A DNA stretch of 8,756 nt from an uncultured Flavihumibacter sp. (GTDB taxonomy: Bacteria > Bacteroidota > Bacteroidia > Chitinophagales > Chitinophagaceae): positions 1 to 8,756 of the forward strand of contig CAMLRX010000174.1 in the NCBI GenBank assembly GCA_946482545.1. The letters run 5' to 3'. The position numbers and the translations under genes are program-made. Below are positions 1-4,992 of the stretch, piece after piece. Position 1 is the stretch's first letter, and every line of letters begins with the position of its first letter. The notes below the pieces were generated by a model. The model worked only from the letters and a program-made list of their open reading frames with translations. It was not told the DNA's origin and ran no database searches.

Positions 1-75
1 TCGTTCCTCGCAGTTCGCAGGACGCAACGTTTGAGAGGCTGATTTTGTGAGGTGTTGTTTTTGTTGTGAAAACAT
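1..75 (-). CDS. Possible N-terminal fragment of a gene running off the left edge (doubtful)
   Basis: On the minus strand an ATG at 73-75 opens a frame that stays open for 25 codons to the window edge, beginning MFSQQKQHLTKS. I do not recognise the sequence and see no good TAnnTTTG promoter motif ahead of it. In its favour, the gene order is otherwise minus-strand and a bidirectional terminator lies just upstream. The competing reading is a plus-strand gene ending at a TGA at 48-50 (last residues about FERLIL), whose transcript would end at the hairpin at 124-168. The fragment is too short to decide. Confidence 0.2.
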   Translation of the reverse strand, partial: MFSQQKQHLTKSASQTLRPANCEER

Positions 76-123
76 TTTGCAGTATGGTTATCACACTTGA
101 GTGGCAAGTATTGGTGGCCCTAT

Positions 124-168
124 AAAAACGAATGCACGGAGTAATTACACCTTTATGCATTCGTTTTT
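124..168. terminator. Bidirectional intrinsic terminator hairpin
   Basis: A perfect 13-bp inverted repeat has arms at 124-136 (AAAAACGAATGCA) and 156-168 (TGCATTCGTTTTT) around a 19-nt loop. The left arm starts with five A and the right arm ends in a T run that continues to 170, so both strands give a stem followed by a U tract. On the minus strand it would end the TonB-receptor transcript about 70 nt past the stop codon. On the plus strand it would stop anything entering from the left. The loop contains an 8-bp self-complementary GTAATTAC at 141-148. Confidence 0.75.
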
Positions 169-206
169 TTGTGTGCACTAAATAATTCGAGTACTCCTAA
201 ACAATG

Positions 207-239
207 CCCTCTCCCCTGGGAGAGGAGGCGGGGTGAGGC
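207..239. repeat. REP-like GC-rich palindromic element
   Basis: The arms CCTCTCCC (208-215) and GGGAGAGG (218-225) form a tight hairpin, followed by a CGGGGTGAGG tail at 229-238. From memory, this arrangement (CCCTCTCC, GGAGAGG, then GGGGTGAGG) matches a palindromic intergenic repeat dispersed in many bacterial genomes. That it is dispersed in this genome cannot be shown from one copy. Its last base is part of the TonB-receptor stop codon (239-241), so it sits directly at the 3' end of that gene and may protect or end the message. Confidence 0.55.
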
Positions 240-2290
240 TACAACTTCACCCTCATCCCCACAAACCACCTCCTCTCCTGCATCGGCGCATAATTATAAG
301 AAGGATCAAAACGGTAATCGTTCGGGTTGTTCACATCCACATTTTTATCGAAGGGATCTTCGGGCCGGAGGATGGGGTTTTCCGGTAAGAAATTGAGGAG
401 GTTTTTTACACCGCCATACACCTCCGTTTTTTCACTGAACTTTTTCGTGGTCTGGAAGTTCAGCATCGTGAACACAGGACTATATGCACGACGAAAATCG
501 TTGGGTACCACCGGCAGCCGCATGGGACCATAAGTTTTCCCAGTGATATCGAAGGAGAGCCCTGCCCATCCGGGAATATAACTCCAGGCATAGTTGGCGG
601 TCCATTCAGGTGCGAAAAGCACGGGTTGTGTGGTCTTTTTCCCGGAGGCATCGGTTTCCGTACTGCTCACTTCCATATAACTAAAGCCGGTCATCAGTTT
701 AAGTTTATTGGCGATGTTCATTTCCGAGTTCAGGCTGAAGCCTTTTGAAACGGCAGAACCATCGAGGTTAGCGTAAATGATCTTATCGGGGTCCGTATCG
801 TAATCGGCGATGATCTTGTTGGTGAAATAGGTGTAAAACGCAGAAGCATCTATTCCGAAAAACCCCTTTTTCATGGCCCATTGCCCGGCGTAGTTCAGGT
901 TAAAGTTCCAGCTTTTTTCAGGCTTCAGACTTTCCAGTATCTCCAGTTCGCGCGCGCCACTCAAAGCCTGGTGTTCTTCCGTAAAAAGATTCACCACGCG
1001 GAAACCATTGCCGGCACTTAACCGGATGGTTTGCCGGCCATCGGGCCTGAACCGGAGCGCGGCACGGGGTGATGGTATCCAGCCATGGCGGTTGTTCCAT
1101 TCCGAACGCACACCGGAGAGCAGGGTCCAGGCACGGTTCAGTTCCCATTCATCCTGAACGAAAGCTCCTGTGGTGATGGCGTGATCTGGTCTTGAATTAC
1201 CGTTTGTATATTGTGTGGCAGGTGTATTGTCATCATAACGGATATAACGGAAAGGAATACCCGCTACAAGATGGTGATTTCCCAACGAAGCGTTCCACCT
1301 GAACTGGGAGAAAGCTGTGTGCTGGGAAGCGATGTAAAAAGTGTTTCCATAAGCCGCGTTCTGATCGTGGATATTGTAAGAATACTCCCATAGCAAAGGG
1401 AGTTGTTTTACCCGGAAACCATATTGACCGAAGAGTTCGGCCCTTTTGGTGCGGATGCTTTCGCCATAAATACTATCGGTGCCGCGCCAGCGCTTACTCC
1501 ATTGCATTTCCCCACCCCACCGGTCTTCCGTGAAAAGCCGCATGGCAATCGAAAAAGGCAAACCGTTCGCCCTTTGCAATTGCCATTTCTGGAAGAAGGA
1601 AATCCTTTCCTGTAAAGCGATGTCGGTGAAGTTATCGTTGTTGATGTCCTTTCTCTGTTGAAAGGTGAACGCGTTCAAACCGAGCAAACCACTCCATTTC
1701 CCAGCCCTAACCGTTCCTGCTATATCGGCATTCAGTTCTCCATATCCGGTGACATTTACATCTGTAAAGAATTTACCTGCGGAACCTGGTTCCTGCGTAA
1801 TCACATTGATCAATCCGGCTACCGCTTCGGAACCATATAAGGTGCTGGACGGCCCTTTGATGACCTCTATCCTCTTTATTAACCCGGAGGGAATGCCCAT
1901 CAAACCATATACAGTTGAAAGACTGCTTACAATCGGCATTCCATCGATCAATACCATGGTATAGGGTCCTTCCATTCCATTGATATGGATATCGCCGGTA
2001 TTACAAACATTACAATTGATTTGTGGCTGAACACCGTTGAGCAGACTGAGCGATTCAAATAGATTGGGTACCGGGTTCTTCCTGAAAAACTGGGCAGAAT
2101 ACCGCTCTACCGGAATCGGACTCATCATCCTGGTTACTTCCCGCATCCCACCGCTCACCACCACTTCATCCAGCGAATCCGTTTTGGACCGTTCCTCTTC
2201 CTGCGCAGAAACGGACACTGTTGAGATGAGTAATATATTTAGCGTTGCTGAAAGATATTTTACCAATCCTATCAACTTATTTTTAGACAT
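239..2290 (-). CDS. TonB-dependent outer-membrane receptor with CxxC in the plug
   Basis: A 683-residue TonB-dependent receptor, predicted to import a ligand across the outer membrane using TonB/ExbBD energy. A signal peptide covers about residues 1-30 (ending VSAQ), a TonB-box-like DEVVVSG lies at 41-47, and a plug domain at about 55-170 has the typical VLIDGMPI and IEVIKGPSSTLYGSEAVAG motifs. A 22-strand-type barrel follows to the C-terminus. It lacks the N-terminal carboxypeptidase-like domain of SusC-type receptors. The only two cysteines in the whole protein are C93 and C96 (INCNVCNTGD), at the tip of the plug. This suggests a disulfide or metal site. It ends in RVKL rather than the usual terminal aromatic residue. 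The ATG at 2288-2290 lies inside a 16-bp palindrome. A strong promoter sits at 2310-2340. The HMA-rich neighbours suggest a metal or metal-complex ligand, but the substrate is unknown. Confidence 0.93.
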   Translation of the reverse strand: MSKNKLIGLVKYLSATLNILLISTVSVSAQEEERSKTDSLDEVVVSGGMREVTRMMSPIPVERYSAQFFRKNPVPNLFESLSLLNGVQPQINCNVCNTGDIHINGMEGPYTMVLIDGMPIVSSLSTVYGLMGIPSGLIKRIEVIKGPSSTLYGSEAVAGLINVITQEPGSAGKFFTDVNVTGYGELNADIAGTVRAGKWSGLLGLNAFTFQQRKDINNDNFTDIALQERISFFQKWQLQRANGLPFSIAMRLFTEDRWGGEMQWSKRWRGTDSIYGESIRTKRAELFGQYGFRVKQLPLLWEYSYNIHDQNAAYGNTFYIASQHTAFSQFRWNASLGNHHLVAGIPFRYIRYDDNTPATQYTNGNSRPDHAITTGAFVQDEWELNRAWTLLSGVRSEWNNRHGWIPSPRAALRFRPDGRQTIRLSAGNGFRVVNLFTEEHQALSGARELEILESLKPEKSWNFNLNYAGQWAMKKGFFGIDASAFYTYFTNKIIADYDTDPDKIIYANLDGSAVSKGFSLNSEMNIANKLKLMTGFSYMEVSSTETDASGKKTTQPVLFAPEWTANYAWSYIPGWAGLSFDITGKTYGPMRLPVVPNDFRRAYSPVFTMLNFQTTKKFSEKTEVYGGVKNLLNFLPENPILRPEDPFDKNVDVNNPNDYRFDPSYNYAPMQERRWFVGMRVKL

Positions 2291-2311
2291 GTCTAAATTA
2301 ATATTTAGACA
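2282..2311. promoter_or_regulatory. Operator array: 16-bp palindrome plus a third half-site
   Basis: TTTAGACATGTCTAAA at 2282-2297 is a perfect 16-bp palindrome centred on the receptor's start codon. A third half-site, TTTAGACA, lies at 2304-2311, exactly 22 bp from the first. It pairs with the middle half-site as an inverted repeat with 9-bp arms (2290-2298 and 2303-2311) around TAAT. The array runs from the last base of the -7 box into the start codon, so bound protein would block initiation, which implies repression. The layout is that of a dimeric metalloregulator site (DtxR/MntR-like in general appearance, not verified). No such regulator is encoded in the window. Confidence 0.7.
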
Positions 2312-2340
2312 AATTTAGTACCTCTTCCGGATTTTGCAAA
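2310..2340 (-). promoter_or_regulatory. Bacteroidota-type promoter of the TonB receptor
   Basis: On the minus strand a TTTG (2337-2340) is followed by exactly 19 nt and then TAAATTTG (2310-2317). This is a full match to the Bacteroidota primary-sigma consensus TTTG-N19-TAnnTTTG. The -7 box ends 19 nt before the ATG, so the leader would be only about 15 nt. The downstream half of the promoter is overlapped by the operator array. It lies in the 55-nt gap after the regulator gene, so the receptor can be expressed separately from the genes upstream. Confidence 0.75.
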
Positions 2341-2345
2341 TTCTT

Positions 2346-2906
2346 TTACAACTGATCGATGGATTTCCGGTTGGGATGGCGCAAACTCCGGAAGGCGCCT
2401 GGCGTGATGCCTGTAATTTTTTTGAATTGCCTGCTCAGGTGCGCTACGCTGCTGTACCCCAGCTCCCAGGCTATTTCAGAAGTGGTCTTTTCGCCGTACA
2501 CCAGTAATTCTTTTACCTTTTCTACTTTCTGGAGAATAAAATATTGTTCGATGCTGATGCCTTCCACGGCAGAGAAGAATTTACTGAGGCCGGAGTAATC
2601 CTTGTGAAAATGCCGGGCAAGTATAGTAGAAAGCTTTTCTTTTTCCAATTGTTCGGGCGTGTTCACCAGTTGAATCAACAATGCTTTGATCTGCTCAATC
2701 AGCAGAGCGTTCTTATCGCCAATCAGTTCAAAGCCAAGAGATTCCAGCATATCTTTTATGCTGCTCATCTCAGCCGGACCGGGGGCGTGGTCAAATTCCA
2801 CTACCCCCAGTTCAACTGAAACGGGCCGCTGCCCAAGCTTTTCAAGCTCCTGCTTCACCACCATTTTACAGCGGTTGCATACCATATTTTTGATGTGCAG
2901 GATCAT
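2346..2906 (-). CDS. AraC-family regulator with N-terminal HMA-like CxxC domain
   Basis: A predicted cytoplasmic transcription regulator of 186 residues. Residues 1-63 look like a heavy-metal-associated (ferredoxin-like) fold, with MVCNRCKMVV giving a CxxC at C10/C13 and an IKDMLESLGFELI helix-strand at the end. Residues about 90-180 form an AraC-type double helix-turn-helix: SGLSKFFSAVEGISIEQYF, then TTSEIAWELGYSSVAHLSRQFKKITGITPGAFR. A metal bound at the CxxC probably controls DNA binding (inference from architecture). The start is placed at 2904-2906 because it precedes the HMA strand directly and overlaps the upstream stop as ATGA, a sign of translational coupling. A longer frame to 2969 would add 21 unrelated residues. 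Its targets are not shown by the sequence; the adjacent metal genes are the obvious candidates. Confidence 0.88.
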   Translation of the reverse strand: MILHIKNMVCNRCKMVVKQELEKLGQRPVSVELGVVEFDHAPGPAEMSSIKDMLESLGFELIGDKNALLIEQIKALLIQLVNTPEQLEKEKLSTILARHFHKDYSGLSKFFSAVEGISIEQYFILQKVEKVKELLVYGEKTTSEIAWELGYSSVAHLSRQFKKITGITPGAFRSLRHPNRKSIDQL

Positions 2907-3733
2907 AAAGCGGTGTTTTTCTTTTTCTTTAAAGCGTTCAGGAAAGTATGTTCCACACTTAGCATCCAACTTTGGTTGGCCATCCTGTTCATATTACCAT
3001 TCAGTTGAAAGCGATGCCCGGCATTCAATTTGGTGGTAGAATTAAAAATGAATTGTATAGCAGGGGCGAAATCCACGAAGAACCTGCGCTTATCGAGTGT
3101 TTGTTGTCCGAGCAGTTCCGCGTAGATGTTAAAGTTGGTTTGCTTGTAACTTTTATAAGTCCGGGGAAACAACAGGTACCCGGCCGACAAACTATAATTC
3201 GCGGCCTGCAAAGGGTATAACTGTGGCGATGTCTTGCTGTCGTTCTTCAACACCTGCAGGTAACCAATGGTGGAAGACACCGCCAGCTTGTGCCAGAGTT
3301 GTGTGAAGATTACGCCTGTTTGAACGCCGCTCTGGTCTCCTTCCAATGTGAGTTCATCGTAATGCAGCTCGTTCCTGCTTTTGCTTCCTTCCACGAAAGC
3401 GGCCATCCGGAAATGCTTATGCACCGCGTCAGAAGAAAAAAACCTGTATTTGGCGTAAAGCCTGGCCGATTCCCAGCGCATATTACTGCTATACATATCG
3501 GAGAAACCCGTGCTGGCGTGCACCATCAGGTTTTTATTGAACCCGAATTGCAGTTCCGCGTTGTGCCTTGTTTCTTTCCTGTTGGTATGCTTCGAGTCCA
3601 CAAGTTTTCCGCCATACTTCACAGCCATAGAGCGGGCGGGCATATTGGAGGCCGGTTCTGAAAAAACATATAATTCCTGGGCCTTCCCCTGCATTGTCGC
3701 CAGCAGGCAGAAAGCAATTAGTATTCGTTTCAT
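2903..3733 (-). CDS. Exported hypothetical protein, probable outer-membrane beta-barrel
   Basis: A 276-residue protein of no function I can name. A signal peptide covers residues 1-19 (MKRILIAFCLLATMQGKAQ). The mature start ELYVFSEPASNMPARSM is one I associate, from memory, with Bacteroidota proteins next to HMA and metal-efflux genes. The rest alternates polar and hydrophobic residues with frequent aromatics (ARLYAKYRFF, FNIYAELLGQ, WMLSVEHTF), as in a small beta-barrel of roughly 10-12 strands. It has only one cysteine, inside the signal peptide. The C-terminus adds a short KKKK tail. The start is placed at 3733 because the signal peptide begins there. An ATG at 3782-3784 overlaps the upstream stop but would add 17 residues that do not resemble a signal peptide. 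The gene overlaps the regulator by 4 nt, so the two are probably co-translated. Confidence 0.75.
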   Translation of the reverse strand: MKRILIAFCLLATMQGKAQELYVFSEPASNMPARSMAVKYGGKLVDSKHTNRKETRHNAELQFGFNKNLMVHASTGFSDMYSSNMRWESARLYAKYRFFSSDAVHKHFRMAAFVEGSKSRNELHYDELTLEGDQSGVQTGVIFTQLWHKLAVSSTIGYLQVLKNDSKTSPQLYPLQAANYSLSAGYLLFPRTYKSYKQTNFNIYAELLGQQTLDKRRFFVDFAPAIQFIFNSTTKLNAGHRFQLNGNMNRMANQSWMLSVEHTFLNALKKKKNTAL

Positions 3734-3748
3734 GGTGAGTTGGGGATA

Positions 3749-3778
3749 CCGGTGGCACCGATGTAACGGCACCACCGG
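3749..3778 (-). other. Symmetric intercistronic hairpin
   Basis: In the 50-nt gap before the beta-barrel gene, CCGGTGG (3749-3755) pairs with CCACCGG (3772-3778). Inside this, CCG (3758-3760) pairs with CGG (3767-3769) around a 6-nt loop, leaving a symmetric 2x2 internal loop. No U tract follows on the minus strand, so it is unlikely to be an intrinsic terminator. It ends 15 nt before the ATG and could affect translation of that gene or set an mRNA processing end (inference). Confidence 0.45.
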
Positions 3779-3783
3779 GTGCA

Positions 3784-4323
3784 TTAAAGTGTTACGTGAT
3801 AAATGCGTTGTTTCGCTTCTCCGTTCTTGCAGCAGCTTTCCATAACACCTGTTTCGTAACAGGCCATGGTAGTGCTTTTGCTGAACTTCTTGTATTCCTT
3901 CGCGGTAACAAAGTTCTTATCCACCACGTTTACCCACTGAGTACCTTTTAGTTCCTGTTTCGGAACGTCAAGGAAATGAAGGTTAAGTTTACCCAGTTGG
4001 ATATGCGCGTCCTTTTCTATCTGAACAGGTTGAAAACTGGCTTTAATTTTTAAGCCGGCAACGGAGAACCCGGCATCTTCAACAGCGTTCTTAATGGCGT
4101 CGAAACTTACCTCTGCATCTTTTTTGAACTTCATAGCGAAGGCAGAAGCGTTCAGATCGGTTTCAACGGATTCAACAAAGGGCAATGCTTCCAGCGCCTT
4201 ATTCACCGCGTTGGAGCACATGGCGCAGGTAAGTCCGCTCGCCTGCACAGAGCCTTCCTGTACCTGGGCCTTTGCGGCCATACATACCATGGAAAGCAGG
4301 AATATGGAAAGTAATTTTTTCAT
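3784..4323 (-). CDS. Secreted HMA-domain protein with Cys-containing C-terminal domain
   Basis: A 179-residue periplasmic or surface protein. The signal peptide is residues 1-20 (ending AAKAQ). An HMA domain at about 23-92 carries GLTCAMC with metal-ligand cysteines C33 and C36, and closes with AIKNAVEDAGFSV. A second region (about 95-179) that I do not recognise ends with three more cysteines, C155 and the pair C164/C165 (ACYETGV, ESCC). Known HMA domains bind Cu(I), Zn or Cd through CxxC and pass the metal on by protein contact. Here the likely role is periplasmic metal capture or delivery to a partner (inference). It follows the Cys-rich HMA gene by 55 nt and precedes the beta-barrel gene by 50 nt on the same strand, consistent with one operon. 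The two HMA proteins differ in motif and layout, so they are not a recent duplication. Confidence 0.85.
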   Translation of the reverse strand: MKKLLSIFLLSMVCMAAKAQVQEGSVQASGLTCAMCSNAVNKALEALPFVESVETDLNASAFAMKFKKDAEVSFDAIKNAVEDAGFSVAGLKIKASFQPVQIEKDAHIQLGKLNLHFLDVPKQELKGTQWVNVVDKNFVTAKEYKKFSKSTTMACYETGVMESCCKNGEAKQRIYHVTL

Positions 4324-4378
4324 ATATTATTTTTTAAAGCCCGCTCGGGGCAATGACGTAAATAAATACCGGACTAAA

Positions 4379-4891
4379 CTAGTTGGCGGAAGTACTTTTT
4401 TTGCAGCAGGATCCGGCTGTTGCACAACAGGCATCGGCGCTTTTTTCACCTTTTTCACCTTTGGCGCCTTTGTCACATTTACCAGCGCATTTTCCTTCTT
4501 TGCAGCAGGTGGTGTCTTTGCAGCAATCATTGGTTTCGCAGCATTTTTCTTTGCTTACTTCGCCGGCTTTTCTTTCATACTTGCAGCAGCCGTGCAGTTT
4601 GTCGTAAGCTTTGCTGTCGCCGGTTACTTTTTCCGTATCGTACCCAGTAGCCGCTATTTTCTGCTGTACTTTTTCTGGTGTTGTTTTGCCAGGCTGATAG
4701 GTCAGTTCCAGCATTTTTGTTTCCACATTCCAGGTGGCCGCGGAAACACCTTCTGTTTTAGCTGCTTTTTCGATGGTTTGTTTGCACATGCCACAGTTTC
4801 CCCAAACTTTAAATGTGGTGGTGGCTGATTCCTGGGCAAAAGAAGAAAGGGAAATGGCGATAACAGCCAATGCTATAAATAAACGTTTCAT
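4379..4891 (-). CDS. Secreted HMA-domain protein with metallothionein-like Cys-rich tail
   Basis: A 170-residue exported protein. The signal peptide is residues 1-20 (ending SSFAQ). The HMA domain, about 24-92, has the CxxC motif in VWGNCGMCKQTIEKA (C33/C36). The tail from residue 100 to the end has 14 cysteines: CC pairs at 102, 117, 123, 129, 155 and 162 plus single C135 and C139, in a Lys/Glu-rich, low-complexity context including a GAKGEKGEK stretch. That density is metallothionein-like and suggests binding of several soft-metal ions (Cu(I), Zn, Cd) outside the cytoplasm, loaded through the HMA domain (inference). The start is placed at 4889-4891, where the signal peptide begins. The longer frame to 4942 would translate through a palindromic regulatory site. 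A 244-codon open frame on the opposite strand is a shadow of this composition. Confidence 0.87.
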   Translation of the reverse strand: MKRLFIALAVIAISLSSFAQESATTTFKVWGNCGMCKQTIEKAAKTEGVSAATWNVETKMLELTYQPGKTTPEKVQQKIAATGYDTEKVTGDSKAYDKLHGCCKYERKAGEVSKEKCCETNDCCKDTTCCKEGKCAGKCDKGAKGEKGEKSADACCATAGSCCKKSTSAN

Positions 4892-4928
4892 GATTGTTCG
4901 TTGATGAATTGTAGAATAATAAAGAGAA

Positions 4929-4949
4929 TCACCCATTTGCAAATGGTGA
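4929..4949. promoter_or_regulatory. Operator-like palindrome upstream of the Cys-rich HMA gene
   Basis: CCATTTGCAAATGG at 4933-4946 is a perfect 14-bp palindrome. Allowing one bulged C, the arms extend to TCACC (4929-4933) and GGTGA (4945-4949). It lies about 38-58 nt ahead of the HMA start codon in a 101-nt gap. Its TTTG could act as a -33 element, with a weak -7-like TATTATTC 18 nt downstream, so the site may control an internal promoter. Its sequence is unlike the TTTAGACA operator, which implies a different regulator. Binding is not shown. Confidence 0.4.
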
Positions 4950-4951
4950 TA

Positions 4952-4975
4952 CCCGGTTTCAGCGATGCTGCCGGG
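4952..4975 (-). other. Hairpin after the HYC_CC_PP gene
   Basis: CCCGG (4952-4956) pairs with CCGGG (4971-4975) and CAGC (4960-4963) with GCTG (4967-4970), with a 3-nt bulge and a 3-nt loop. It begins about 17 nt past the stop of the HYC_CC_PP gene. The minus strand continues with TATCACC rather than a U run, so it would be at best a weak or processing-type terminator. It might thin expression between the first and second genes of the island (inference). Confidence 0.4.
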
Positions 4976-4992
4976 GAACGAAACAATCCTGT

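Noticed and set aside
1..123. A structured RNA gene (such as tmRNA, RNase P RNA or a tRNA) ending at the terminator
   Set aside because: No CCA end, T-loop or other recognisable core is visible; only a 5-bp ACTTG/CAAGT hairpin is seen.
169..396. A 75-codon plus-strand frame over the REP-like element and the receptor's 3' end
   Set aside because: It is antisense to the receptor, of low complexity, and starts at the terminator.
2907..2969. 21-residue N-terminal extension of the AraC-type regulator
   Set aside because: It lies inside the upstream gene's 3' end, does not match the HMA fold, and the ATGA overlap gives a better start.
3734..3784. 17-residue N-terminal extension of the beta-barrel protein, starting at the TAATG overlap
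   Set aside because: The stop-start overlap is tempting, but the extension spoils the signal peptide and would place the hairpin at 3749-3778 in coding sequence. It is not fully excluded.
4334..4352. GCCC/GGGC hairpin followed by TTTAAAAAA between the two HMA genes, as a terminator
   Set aside because: The stem is only 4 bp and the U run only three bases; more likely chance within an operon gap.
4094..4828. A 244-codon open frame on the plus strand
   Set aside because: It lies antisense to both HMA genes, is rich in Phe/Ala runs that are the complement of Lys- and Cys-coding tracts, and has no family features or promoter.
4892..4942. 17-residue N-terminal extension of the Cys-rich HMA protein
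   Set aside because: It would precede a complete signal peptide and translates through a perfect palindrome.
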